A stretch of DNA of 64,000 nt from Hymenobacter tibetensis (lineage in GTDB: Bacteria > Bacteroidota > Bacteroidia > Cytophagales > Hymenobacteraceae), in assembly GCF_022827545.1 (NCBI RefSeq), contig NZ_CP094669.1, positions 4,767,001-4,831,000 of the forward strand. The letters are read 5' to 3'. A model generated the notes under the pieces. That model searched no databases. It was not told where the DNA came from and saw nothing but the letters and a program-made list of their open reading frames with translations. A program made the translations under genes and the position numbers. Shown here one piece after another: positions 1 to 8,047 of this stretch; position 1 is the first letter of the stretch, and every line of letters begins with the position of its first letter.

Positions 1-350
1 CAGGTGAAGGCAATAAGTCCCACGGCTTTCTTGGTGAAGTCTGCCTCCAGTCCTACCACCAGCATGGATACTCGCCCAGCACCTTGGGTGTACATCATGG
101 CGAGCATGCCGCTTGCCATTTCGGCCGCCATGCTCAAGCACGCGAAGTAGATGCTGCGGAAGGGGTTTTTAGTTAGATACTTGAACGGCACCGTAATAAC
201 TGCTCGCTCGGGCGTAACCTCGCGCAGCCGTAGTCCTGCCAGATAAGCCATCGGCAAGCTCCGTAGCATAAACAGCCGGAGCTTCAGCGGATTGGAAATA
301 GTGCGCCGAAAGGCGGCAGCAGCAGGCGTATCAAGGGTGGCGGGCGTCAT
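1..350 (-). CDS. DUF4442 family protein (hotdog-fold), 3' end cut by window edge
   Basis: An open frame on the minus strand starts at an ATG at 348-350 and runs off the window edge, so about 116 codons are visible and the C-terminus is missing. The stretch NPFRSIYFACLSMAAEMASG near residues 61-80 is the conserved core of DUF4442, a hotdog-fold family related to acyl-CoA thioesterases. DUF4442 proteins have no agreed function, and I infer only a possible role in acyl-thioester chemistry. No signal peptide is seen, so it is probably cytoplasmic. The start is the first ATG and lies next to no competing ORF. Confidence 0.72.
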   Translation of the reverse strand, partial: MTPATLDTPAAAAFRRTISNPLKLRLFMLRSLPMAYLAGLRLREVTPERAVITVPFKYLTKNPFRSIYFACLSMAAEMASGMLAMMYTQGAGRVSMLVVGLEADFTKKAVGLIAFT

Positions 351-641
351 AGGACAGGGAAGACAGGTAGTAGCGAGTATGAGTGAATGTAGCACGAAGC
401 CTCCGCTTCGCATAGCACATGGCCCAGAGGAAGCTGCAGCAACGCATCAGCCCAGCCACCACTCGCTGACGCCAACAGGTCTTACAACAGAGCAATACCT
501 TTTTCACCTGACTTGTCCCACAAGCTAGAGCGTGTGGATAACCGGTGCAAAGTTCCTTGTGCTTCGATAAGCCGCCAAGTAAAGCAGGACGGACTTTTGA
601 CTGGGAGCCAACCTTCGGCCAACTACCTACTTAGGCCAGGT

Positions 642-1193
642 CTAGCGAGATGCCGGTTTCTTGCGTTTAGCGGGTGTGGCGGCCGGGTACACCGTTAGCT
701 CTCGGTAGCCAAATGTAGCGTCGGGCTCTCGCCGAAAATCCAGTTCTTCCAATACCCCTATCACCAGTTCGGCGGTGGTGTACACCAGGTTGCCATCGAG
801 CAGGTGCCCGCCGATGGTACGCCCCGTGGAATCCGATACGGCCAGATGGAGGTGCCCGCCATTGGTGGATAGCGTCCCGACCAAGGATACAATTTCGAAA
901 TGCCCGTGGTACACCGTCGGTTGTTCTTGGTTGGCGAGGCGCAACGTGGCTTGCGTCAAGCTTCCCACGCAGGTAACCATCGCGCCCGCCCGAATCTGGT
1001 GTTGCTCCACGAAAGCATTGATTTCTCGGCGTAAGTCCTGCCCCGGCTTCAGCCGCAAGGCATACGTGCGCATAGTTGATGAAGCGGGTGGCGTAACAGA
1101 CATAGCGACAGACGACTGCGCCGTGGCAGGCAAGGCGCACCAAAGTAAAAGCAGAGACAAAAGCAAAACGCGTATTCTCGAACAACGGCTCAT
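642..1193 (-). CDS. Exported PPC (DUF296) domain protein
   Basis: The 183-residue protein starts at ATG 1191-1193. This start gives a classic signal peptide: Arg-rich start, a Leu-rich core, then LPATAQS. In-frame starts at 1214 and 1295 would put extra residues before the signal. The mature part matches the PPC/PCC (DUF296) domain, with the hallmark NGGHLHLAVSDSTGRTIGGH and a following beta-rich region. The PPC domain is best known from plant AHL DNA-binding proteins and cytosolic bacterial homologues. This copy appears exported and has a basic C-terminal tail (AKRKKPASR). The ligand is unknown. It is a single gene, transcribed in the same direction as its neighbours. Confidence 0.8.
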   Translation of the reverse strand: MSRCSRIRVLLLSLLLLWCALPATAQSSVAMSVTPPASSTMRTYALRLKPGQDLRREINAFVEQHQIRAGAMVTCVGSLTQATLRLANQEQPTVYHGHFEIVSLVGTLSTNGGHLHLAVSDSTGRTIGGHLLDGNLVYTTAELVIGVLEELDFRREPDATFGYRELTVYPAATPAKRKKPASR

Positions 1194-1264
1194 AGCGGCC
1201 GCTAAGAACGTCATTCCAACAGCAGCACAACGCTTTTCACTGCCATTCCTTTCTCTCTGGCTAC

Positions 1265-1324
1265 AAAAAAGGCCTGTTCCGAAGAGAGGCGGCAACGTGT
1301 GCTTTCCTCTGTTCGAAACAGGCC
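1265..1324 (-). terminator. Intrinsic terminator after the DUF4097-like gene
   Basis: Arms 1271-1286 and 1307-1324 (GGCCTGTTCCGAA... against ...TTCGAAACAGGCC) form a long hairpin. On the minus strand it is followed by a T-run (the A6 at 1265-1270). It lies just downstream of the gene ending at 1358. Confidence 0.75.
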
Positions 1325-1357
1325 CTTGTACTGGGGTGCTTGTCTTACCTCCGCCGA

Positions 1358-2659
1358 CTAGCGGTTGAAGCGCACGTTGCCGTAGCGCACCCGGATATTG
1401 ACGTTGCTGCTAGCAGACCGGCGGGCGCTGGCTGCGCCGAAAGTACCCTGCATATCACTGGATACGGGGCTACTTTCTTCGGAAGCCACTTTCACAAGCT
1501 TTTTGTCAACGAGCAGCTTCCCATGCTGCGTGTTTACGTCGAAGTTGAAGCCAGCATTGTCCTCGAAGTTCAGGAGGATAGTGCTGAAACCGCCATCAAG
1601 ATTGATTTCCCGAAAATTGCGGCCGGTATTGCGCACCTCGAAGTTGGGGCAATTCTGTACCGTCATATCCAGCTGATTGTTTAGCTTGTCGATGCTAAAC
1701 TTCGAGTAGCCCGATGTTCCGCGCAGGTTACGCACTGTCCCGAGAGCTACGTCGCCGTATTTACTGTGCACCGTCAGGTCCTGCACGATTCCGATGTTGA
1801 TGTCAGAGTAGTTGTTGCGCAAGTCCACGGTTTCGCCGGTGTCGAGGCGCAAGCGGGAGTACGAGGCATCAATGCCCGCCCGACGAACGAATGGTATAGC
1901 TGCCTGCCCGTTGCCGATGCGCAGTAGGTTCTGGCTGCCATCCAAACGGCCAGTGCGCAGGGTGCCGTACTCCACGGCAAGTTCGGTCGGGCCAGTTAGG
2001 TCACCCAGAATGCTTACTTCCCCAAACGTGTTATAGACGTGCAAAGGCGTATTGCGCGGCAACCACACTGTATAGTTTACCTCGTAGAGTTTGGTCCGGC
2101 TCCAGCAGCCGTGCGGCATCGTCCCGAAGTGTGAGCGGGCTGATACGCCCCCAGTAGCGGGGTCGTTTTCCAGCACCTGCACCTGAATCATTTCCTGCAA
2201 TTGCTGAGCCTTCTCGTCGGTATCCGCACGGGTAATGACGTCAACATCCGTCCGGATTTCCTGGCGGTTCCACACGTTCACTTGCACCCGCCCGTAGCGA
2301 GTGTTGAGCGCATACGGCTTGCCGTTTGGCACTGCGAAAGTGCGGCTTAGCTTGCGCGTTTTTTCGGCGGCCGGAGTGGCCGCTTCCTGCTGCGGTTCCT
2401 GCGTACCCAGCAACGATGGAGCCTGCGCATTCTGCAGACAATTCTGGCTGTGCGCTGCATCTGAACCACCTCCTTGGGGCCAAAAAGCAGGAGCTTCGGC
2501 GCCGGACGATTGGTAGTAATGCACGTCGGTTGGAGCACTTGGGTGCGCCAAGATAGTGGGTGCCGCTTGCTGCGCTTGCGCGCCTAAGCTGGCAGCCACT
2601 AGGGTACCCACTGCCAGCAGGCGGCTGGTCCATAGAAAGGTGCGGCGGAAGCAGCTCAT
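1358..2659 (-). CDS. DUF4097-like beta-helix surface protein
   Basis: The 433-residue protein has a signal peptide (residues 1-30, ending LGAQAQQ). A low-complexity Gln/Ala/Pro linker follows to about 100, then a long beta-rich region with repeated short turns of the type xYGxVxxxxV (TRYGRVQVNVW, NTFGEVSILG, VEYGTLRTG, SKYGDVALG, VRYGNVRF). This pattern fits the DUF4097/putative-adhesin beta-helix family, which often sits beside ECF sigma/anti-sigma pairs in Bacteroidota. The ATG overlaps the TGA of the anti-sigma gene (ATGA), so the two are translationally coupled. I infer an envelope protein controlled by, or sensed through, the adjacent sigma system. The biochemical function is unknown. 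Confidence 0.75.
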   Translation of the reverse strand: MSCFRRTFLWTSRLLAVGTLVAASLGAQAQQAAPTILAHPSAPTDVHYYQSSGAEAPAFWPQGGGSDAAHSQNCLQNAQAPSLLGTQEPQQEAATPAAEKTRKLSRTFAVPNGKPYALNTRYGRVQVNVWNRQEIRTDVDVITRADTDEKAQQLQEMIQVQVLENDPATGGVSARSHFGTMPHGCWSRTKLYEVNYTVWLPRNTPLHVYNTFGEVSILGDLTGPTELAVEYGTLRTGRLDGSQNLLRIGNGQAAIPFVRRAGIDASYSRLRLDTGETVDLRNNYSDINIGIVQDLTVHSKYGDVALGTVRNLRGTSGYSKFSIDKLNNQLDMTVQNCPNFEVRNTGRNFREINLDGGFSTILLNFEDNAGFNFDVNTQHGKLLVDKKLVKVASEESSPVSSDMQGTFGAASARRSASSNVNIRVRYGNVRFNR

Positions 2660-3459
2660 GGCATGGGGTGGTTATCGGCAATCATCAGCGGCTGAGCAGT
2701 GTATTCCTGGGCCTGCTCGCGGAAGCGAGTTTGCTGATTCAAGATATCGAGGCGGATCTGCAGGTTGCGGTTCATAGCTTCCAACACCACATCAGGCTCC
2801 GGGTTGCGATACAGCTCCACTTTGAGCTGACGATAGGTGGAATCCAAGCTGGCCAACTCCCGCTGCCAATCGGCGGCGGGGGCACTGGCCACGGGCGTTT
2901 CGGCTTCCAGTTGTTGCAACTCCTGCTGCCGCTCCCTGATCTGCGAAGCAAAATACGTTTCCATGCGCTGCACAGTCTTGGTGAGTTGCTGCGCAGGAGC
3001 TTCCTGTGAATTCGTTACTGGGGAAGCACCGAAGTAGAGGCCGGTATTGGCATCAGTTGGAGCGGGGCTCGGGGCAGCCAGCACCAGCGGAGCCGTACCC
3101 GTATTGGTCCAGCCTGTGGTATGCTGCTCATTGTTCCATACGGCCCCCACACCAGCCAGTACCAGCAAGGCTACTGCCGCTGCTATACCTGGGCGAGGCA
3201 ACCACGTGTTGCTGTTGGTAGTGCGCAACGGTTCGGATGATGCAGCCAGCGTAGCAGCCGGAGCTTCAGGGTACAATTTTACAATCCGCAACGGTTTAGG
3301 GACAATTGTCTCATCAGCGTCCTGCTCAACAGGGCCGGCCGTGGGTGCAGCCAGTTCCTGTTCGATGTCGTCCCACAAATCCGGGCGCGGCTCGAACACA
3401 TCGAACTCGGCACGATGCCGCTCGATGAAATTCTCCAGACCGGTTTCTTTATCGTTCAT
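2656..3459 (-). CDS. Putative anti-sigma factor, single-pass membrane protein
   Basis: The 267-residue protein has an acidic cytoplasmic N-terminus (ERHRAEFDVFEPRPDLWDDIEQEL, residues about 13-37) of the kind seen in Bacteroidota ECF anti-sigma partners. One transmembrane helix lies near residues 91-108 (GIAAAVALLVLAGVGAVW). The C-terminal half is predicted periplasmic and partly coiled coil (EREQQELQQLE-type heptads, about 170-240). It lies directly after the ECF sigma gene and overlaps the next gene by 4 bp. I assign it as anti-sigma from position and architecture; no zinc-binding HxxxCxxC motif is seen. Confidence 0.7.
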   Translation of the reverse strand: MNDKETGLENFIERHRAEFDVFEPRPDLWDDIEQELAAPTAGPVEQDADETIVPKPLRIVKLYPEAPAATLAASSEPLRTTNSNTWLPRPGIAAAVALLVLAGVGAVWNNEQHTTGWTNTGTAPLVLAAPSPAPTDANTGLYFGASPVTNSQEAPAQQLTKTVQRMETYFASQIRERQQELQQLEAETPVASAPAADWQRELASLDSTYRQLKVELYRNPEPDVVLEAMNRNLQIRLDILNQQTRFREQAQEYTAQPLMIADNHPMP

Positions 3460-3487
3460 GTTGGGGGGGTGGTACTAGGCACGTGGT

Positions 3488-3549
3488 TTATCTCGGTCCG
3501 GCGCGCCCTGTCGAAGTGGAGGGTGGGCAAAGCGCGGCCGACGAGATAA
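3488..3549 (-). repeat. Inverted repeat between sigma and anti-sigma genes
   Basis: The outer arms TTATCTCG (3488-3495) and CGAGATAA (3542-3549) extend inward as TCGGTCCGGCGCG against CGCGGCCGACGA, with a few mismatches. There is no T-run on the minus side, so this is not a clear terminator. It could be an attenuator or an RNA stability element setting sigma:anti-sigma ratios (inference). Confidence 0.45.
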
Positions 3550-3569
3550 AATAGATTAAGAAATCAGGT

Positions 3570-4139
3570 TTAAGAGGTAAGCCCTTGTTGACAAGCTAGT
3601 TCCAAAAGCTTTTTACGAGCTCGGCTATACTGAGACTTTGACGTAGACTCTGTGATACCCAGGATGCTCGCTATTTCGGAATGGTCGTAGCCTTCCAGCA
3701 GGTACAGCGTGAGCACTACCCGATAGCCATCGGGCAATTCCTGTACGCAACGTCGTACTACATCGGCCCGCCACTGTATTACTTCGGTGTCAACAGCGTA
3801 CTCGTTGGCATCGGAGCCAGCGGCGTCGTGCTGCTCTCCGAGTGGTACCAATTGCAAGCGCCGGTTGCGCAGGCAGTTAATACTCTTGTTGATTACTATT
3901 CGTTTCAGCCAACTGCCAAATGATGAATCCCCTTTGTAGCTGTGCAGTTCCCGGAAGGCACTCAAAAATGATTCTTGCAGCACATCTTCGGCCTCGGCGT
4001 AGTCGCCGGTAATGCGCAACGAAGCGTTGAACATGGCTTTAGAGTAGCGTTTGTAGATTTCGGCCTGTGCCCGTCGGTCACCCAATCGGCACCGCTCTAC
4101 CAGCGGGGCGTTGATGTCAGTATACGCAAAAGCTTCCAT
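3570..4139 (-). CDS. ECF-type RNA polymerase sigma-70 factor
   Basis: The 189-residue protein contains sigma region 2 (residues about 15-85, including AEDVLQESFLSAFRELHSY and FGSWLKRIVINKSINCLR). Region 4 is a helix-turn-helix (residues about 125-180, YDHSEIASILGITESTSKSQYSRARKK). This is the standard ECF architecture without regions 1 or 3. I chose the ATG at 4139 over the one 21 bases upstream because the first extra residues are not conserved-looking and the sigma-2 domain begins soon after. It is first in an operon with the anti-sigma and the DUF4097-like gene. Its regulon is not evident from the sequence. Confidence 0.9.
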   Translation of the reverse strand: MEAFAYTDINAPLVERCRLGDRRAQAEIYKRYSKAMFNASLRITGDYAEAEDVLQESFLSAFRELHSYKGDSSFGSWLKRIVINKSINCLRNRRLQLVPLGEQHDAAGSDANEYAVDTEVIQWRADVVRRCVQELPDGYRVVLTLYLLEGYDHSEIASILGITESTSKSQYSRARKKLLELACQQGLTS

Positions 4140-4315
4140 GGCGTCGGGCGAAGGCAGCAAAATTGAAGAATGGATGATCGTAAATATCCAAATTTCCGGA
4201 CAAAGCCACTAAGGGGTAGCGGATAAGCAAGTGAAAGACAGAGCCAGCCGCTGAGAGGTTGCACCTCGCCTGTTACAAAAGCTAAGTGTTAAATAAGCCA
4301 ACTTTCCACTAAACC

Positions 4316-4352
4316 AACAGACCCGTCTAGTGGCACTAGACGGGTCTGTTTA
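4316..4352 (-). terminator. Hairpin terminator after aldehyde dehydrogenase gene
   Basis: CAGACCCGTCTAGTG (4318-4332) is perfectly complementary to 4334-4348. It is flanked by A- and T-rich bases on both sides (AAC... / ...TTT). It lies between the gene ending at 4387 and the divergent upstream region of the sigma operon. Confidence 0.65.
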
Positions 4353-4386
4353 CGTTACTGCTTAGCAACGCAGCGTAAGCGCATTC

Positions 4387-5985
4387 TTATACATCAAACT
4401 TGATGCCCTGCGCCAGCGGCAGCTGAGTGCTGTAGTTGATGGTGTTGGTTTGGCGGCGCATGTACACGCGCCACGCGTCGGAGCCAGACTCCCGGCCGCC
4501 GCCGGTTTCTTTTTCGCCGCCGAAAGCTCCGCCGATTTCAGCGCCGCTTGTACCGATGTTGACGTTGGCAATGCCGCAGTCGGAGCCGGTGTGGCTGAGG
4601 TACGCCTCGGCTTCGCGCATGTTGAGGGTGAAGATGCTGGACGATAGCCCTTGGCGCACACCGTTCTGGAGTTCGATAGCCTCTTCTACCCCACCGCTAT
4701 AGCGGATGAGATACAGAATGGGAGCAAAGGTTTCTTCCTGCACCGTATGGTAATGATTGTGCGCTTCCACCAAGGCGGGTTGCACGTAGGTGCCGGTTTC
4801 AAAGCCAGTTCCCGATAGCACCTCGCCGCCGATAAGCAGCTTGCCACCTTCTGCCTGCACGCTTTCTAGCGCCTTCTTGAAGTTTTGTACGGCATCCTGA
4901 TCAATCAGCGGGCCGACAAGGGTGCCTTCTTGTAAAGGGTTGCCGATGGGCAGATTGGGGTAAATTTTCAGCAAGCGCGCTTTCACGTCCTCGAAAATAC
5001 GGTCGTGGATGATGACGCGGCGGGTGGTGGTGCAACGCTGCCCGGCCGTACCGACAGCCCCAAACACAATGGCACGAATGGCAATATCCAGGTCGGCGTG
5101 TTCGGTGAGAATGATGGCGTTGTTGCCGCCCAACTCCAGCAGTGCGCGACCCAGGCGGGCTCCTACTACCTCCCCTACCTTCTTGCCCATGCGCGTACTG
5201 CCCGTAGCTGACACCAATGGTACCCGGCTGTCGGCTGCTATGCGGGCACCAATTTCGGCATCCCCAATCACTAAGTTGAAAACACCTTCGGGCAACTCGT
5301 TTTCGCGCAGCACATCCGCCAGGATATGCTGTACAGCTACGGCCGTAAGCGGAGTTTTCTCTGAAGGCTTCCAAATGCAGACATCGCCGCATACGGCCGC
5401 TAACATGGCGTTCCAACTCCATACCGCCACCGGGAAGTTGAAGGCTGATATAATACCAACTACCCCTAGTGGGTGGTACTGCTCGTACATGCGATGGGCA
5501 GGGCGCTCGGAGTGCATTGTAAAGCCGTGCAGCTGACGCGAGAGGCCAACTGCGAAGTCGCAGATATCAATCATCTCCTGCACTTCGCCGAGGCCTTCCT
5601 GCAGGATTTTACCCATCTCGTAGCTTACCAGTTTGCCTAGTGGCTCTTTGTATTGGCGTAGCTTGTTGCCAATCTGGCGTACTATCTCGCCGCGTTTGGG
5701 TGCAGGCACCACCCGCCAGGTGTTAAAAGCCGCCTGTGCTGTTTCAACTACTGCATCGTAGTCGGCGGTGGTGGCTAGTGCTACCTTGCCAATAAGGCGG
5801 CCATCGGCAGGTGAATGAATAGGCTTGGAAGAGCTATTGCCGGCTCCGCCCCATTGTAGGCCGGTACTCCAAGCCGCATTTTCCACTTGCACCCCTAGTT
5901 CGCGGAGTACTTGCTGAATGCCATGTGGGTCGTGTTCTGATACGTCGGTACCAGTGGCAGTAGCTTCTTCAAGGGCTTGTTTCAT
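4387..5985 (-). CDS. amaB: ALDH7/antiquitin-type aldehyde dehydrogenase (probable L-piperidine-6-carboxylate / aminoadipate semialdehyde dehydrogenase)
   Basis: The 532-residue NAD(P)-dependent aldehyde dehydrogenase carries the ALDH active-site set: AFNFPVAVWSWN near 181, the GST nucleotide turn near 262, general base Glu285 in LLELGGNN and nucleophile Cys318 in GTAGQRCTTTRR. The LELGGNNA form and GGEKETGGGRESGSDAW near the C-terminus are typical of the antiquitin/ALDH7 family, which oxidises aminoadipate semialdehyde in lysine breakdown. Substrate assignment is by family only. It is a single gene with its own TACCTTTG promoter element at 6017-6024 and a terminator at 4316-4352. The first 35 or so residues are a non-conserved leader, so a later start is possible. 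Confidence 0.87.
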   Translation of the reverse strand: MKQALEEATATGTDVSEHDPHGIQQVLRELGVQVENAAWSTGLQWGGAGNSSSKPIHSPADGRLIGKVALATTADYDAVVETAQAAFNTWRVVPAPKRGEIVRQIGNKLRQYKEPLGKLVSYEMGKILQEGLGEVQEMIDICDFAVGLSRQLHGFTMHSERPAHRMYEQYHPLGVVGIISAFNFPVAVWSWNAMLAAVCGDVCIWKPSEKTPLTAVAVQHILADVLRENELPEGVFNLVIGDAEIGARIAADSRVPLVSATGSTRMGKKVGEVVGARLGRALLELGGNNAIILTEHADLDIAIRAIVFGAVGTAGQRCTTTRRVIIHDRIFEDVKARLLKIYPNLPIGNPLQEGTLVGPLIDQDAVQNFKKALESVQAEGGKLLIGGEVLSGTGFETGTYVQPALVEAHNHYHTVQEETFAPILYLIRYSGGVEEAIELQNGVRQGLSSSIFTLNMREAEAYLSHTGSDCGIANVNIGTSGAEIGGAFGGEKETGGGRESGSDAWRVYMRRQTNTINYSTQLPLAQGIKFDV

Positions 5986-6016
5986 GTTCTATAAGAATAG
6001 GGTGGGTTGGGAAAAG

Positions 6017-6024
6017 CAAAGGTA
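6017..6024 (-). promoter_or_regulatory. Bacteroidota -7 promoter element (TACCTTTG)
   Basis: A perfect TAnnTTTG match on the minus strand lies 31 bases before the ATG of the aldehyde dehydrogenase gene. No clean TTTG -33 box is seen at the usual spacing. Confidence 0.5.
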
Positions 6025-6246
6025 CAGTACCCACCGAACTAAGCCGAGGTTCCTGGTTCAAGCAAGTACGCCTTTGTGAGTCAAATACCATCCTACGCAA
6101 AAGCAAATAATGTATATATTATAACTATTTCAATAATAAAATAAACCTCATATAACAGAAACAAGTCTTTAAATCGTGCTACTGCGCTGCTTGTCATACC
6201 AAAGCATTTTATTTATCATTACGCCTTGATCTACCCGCTTTGGATT

Positions 6247-6717
6247 ATGCCGTCAACTCTCTACACTATTGCGCCCATTGTTCCTTACACCGAATACCTG
6301 AATCTTAGCTACCGTCCCGATCTGCAGTTGGTTGTGTTGCGTTGGCTGCGTGATGCCTCATTAGCGGAATTGAAAGTAGCTCATCAAGCAGCGCTTGAGT
6401 TGGCGTTGCGCCATCAGGTAACGAACTGGTTTGTTGATGTCAGACGCCGCCAGGCAGTGAACAGCAACAACACGCGTTGGGTAGCCGACGACTTTCTACC
6501 CCAAGCAGCATTGCTGTTACTCCCCCGCATACTCCGCGTAGCCTACCTGACGTCGCCTAGCCGACAACACATTATTGATACCACCCCCGAAATGTATAGT
6601 ACCGTGGAGCGGGCACAAGGCACCAGCCAACCCTACCTCCTACGCTCTTTTCTGGATGAGGCGGTAGCCATGGCGTGGCTTTTCGAAGAAAACAAACGAA
6701 CGGTTCCGCTTATATAG
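6247..6717 (+). CDS. STAS/SpoIIAA-like small protein, copy 1 of 3
   Basis: The protein has 156 residues from ATG 6247. An in-frame TTG at 6226 would add seven residues, but ATG is preferred. It opens with LSYRPDLQLVVLRWLRDASLAEL and has a central NWFVDVRRRQ strand. This alternating beta/alpha pattern resembles the STAS/SpoIIAA-like fold seen in small Bacteroidota proteins. It is clearly paralogous to the two genes that follow: all share a YR.DL..L..RW start, a W..D.R segment, and a C-terminal F.DE..A..WL. No enzyme motif or signal peptide is visible. The function is not known; a cytoplasmic regulatory role is only a guess. Confidence 0.72.
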   Translation: MPSTLYTIAPIVPYTEYLNLSYRPDLQLVVLRWLRDASLAELKVAHQAALELALRHQVTNWFVDVRRRQAVNSNNTRWVADDFLPQAALLLLPRILRVAYLTSPSRQHIIDTTPEMYSTVERAQGTSQPYLLRSFLDEAVAMAWLFEENKRTVPLI

Positions 6718-6858
6718 GAGGTAATCCATACCACCGATACAGCACGTGCCTAACCAGCAAAAAGGCTGTATTTCTCTCGATACCCTATTGGGTTCTGTGC
6801 TGATAGATCTTGTTGAAAAAAGGCTGCCTGATGTTTAAATGCTAGCTGACTCAATAGT

Positions 6859-7290
6859 ATGCAACCCCAAACCCTCACCGTCGCCGACCACCTTGCCCTA
6901 ACCTACCGGCCCGACTTGGAGGTGCTCATTGCCCGTTGGCGCCGGCCCGTGAGCTTATCGGAACTGCAGGCTGGCTATTATGCGCTAGCAGACGAGGCAG
7001 AGCGCTGCGGCACAGTACGCTGGCTGCTCGACACCCGAGCCTTAACAATAAGCATCGAAGCCGGCCAATGGGTGAATGATTCGTTTTTTCCAACGCTGGC
7101 AACTCGTTTCCATCAGCCCCTTCGCATGGCATACATGGTTCCACCCGACAGCCAGCGACGGCTACAGACAGATGCTGAAATGGCAAGCTTACTTTCCCGG
7201 TTTGAAAAAGCTATGTTCTCCTACTGTTTCAAACTTTTTGATCAGGAAGGCGACGCGCAGCGCTGGCTGGCTGCTCCTACTCCCCACTAG
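6859..7290 (+). CDS. STAS/SpoIIAA-like small protein, copy 2 of 3
   Basis: The 143-residue paralogue of the preceding gene has LTYRPDLEVLIARWRRPVSL at the N-terminus, RWLLDTRAL in the middle and FDQEGDAQRWLAA at the end. It is separated from copy 1 by 141 bases and from copy 3 by 223 bases. These gaps suggest separate transcripts rather than a tight operon. Sequence identity to the other copies is modest, so the duplication is old. No catalytic motif or export signal is evident, and the function is unknown. Confidence 0.7.
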   Translation: MQPQTLTVADHLALTYRPDLEVLIARWRRPVSLSELQAGYYALADEAERCGTVRWLLDTRALTISIEAGQWVNDSFFPTLATRFHQPLRMAYMVPPDSQRRLQTDAEMASLLSRFEKAMFSYCFKLFDQEGDAQRWLAAPTPH

Positions 7291-7513
7291 CAAGGTGGGT
7301 AGCAAACTCTTTGCTCCTACCGCAGTGCTTTGCTAATAGCCCACACTACGCTCGCGCCGTAGTGCCCCCCCTTGGAAGTTTTCTGCTTGAAAACGTTGCT
7401 GAGTTTGCAGGATACTCTTATATTACTCTATAGGATACGCTTGGCTGCTGCTCACTTACCTCAACCGTAAGGCTTTCAATTATAGTCTCTTTCCTGTTCA
7501 GCGTCGCCCTCTT

Positions 7514-7933
7514 ATGTGTGCAGTAATGTCTTCTGTCACCTGTACCATTCAGTACCGCTCCGACTTGAATGCACTGGTCGTGCGCTGGCTTTCTGACGCG
7601 CCTTTGCTTCAGCTGCAAGCCGACTTTACCGCTGTACTAGCCGCAGCCCAGGAACACGGCGCAGCGCATTGGCTGCTCGATGTGCGCCGTCGGGAACAGA
7701 TCAGCCCGGAGCTGGGTCGATGGACTACTACCGTTTTTTACCCGTTAGCAGCCAGCAGTCTAGCGCCTCAAGTGCTTCACATAAGTGTTTTATGCTCGCC
7801 TGCTCGCATGGCCGTGTACGCCTCCGACCCCGTGCAGATGCATTACCTCACGTATGGCCTCGCTCCCGAAAGACCATACTATATGCGCCTCTTCGGCGAC
7901 GAAGGAGCGGCTATGGAGTGGCTTTCTTCGTAA
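7514..7933 (+). CDS. STAS/SpoIIAA-like small protein, copy 3 of 3
   Basis: The 139-residue third paralogue has IQYRSDLNALVVRWLSDAPL at the N-terminus, HWLLDVRRREQISPELGRW in the middle and LFGDEGAAMEWLSS at the C-terminus. A second in-frame ATG at 7526 is an alternative start four codons in. It is followed by a strong shared terminator at 7992-8026. Copies 1 and 3 keep the DVRRR segment while copy 2 has DTRAL. The function is unknown. Confidence 0.72.
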   Translation: MCAVMSSVTCTIQYRSDLNALVVRWLSDAPLLQLQADFTAVLAAAQEHGAAHWLLDVRRREQISPELGRWTTTVFYPLAASSLAPQVLHISVLCSPARMAVYASDPVQMHYLTYGLAPERPYYMRLFGDEGAAMEWLSS

Positions 7934-7991
7934 TGCGAAAAGCTTTGCGTTGCTCGCAGCACTCGCCCTTACAGTTTCCTTTACTACCAAC

Positions 7992-8026
7992 AAAAAGCCC
8001 TCTGCTGTAGTAGCAGAGGGCTTTTT
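7992..8026. terminator. Bidirectional intrinsic terminator
   Basis: The hairpin AAAAAGCCCTCTGCTGTAG / TAGCAGAGGGCTTTTT lies between converging genes (ends at 7933 plus and 8048 minus). It has an A-run on one side and a T-run on the other, so it can serve both. Confidence 0.88.
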
Positions 8027-8047
8027 AATACTCATACTTGCTAAGCC

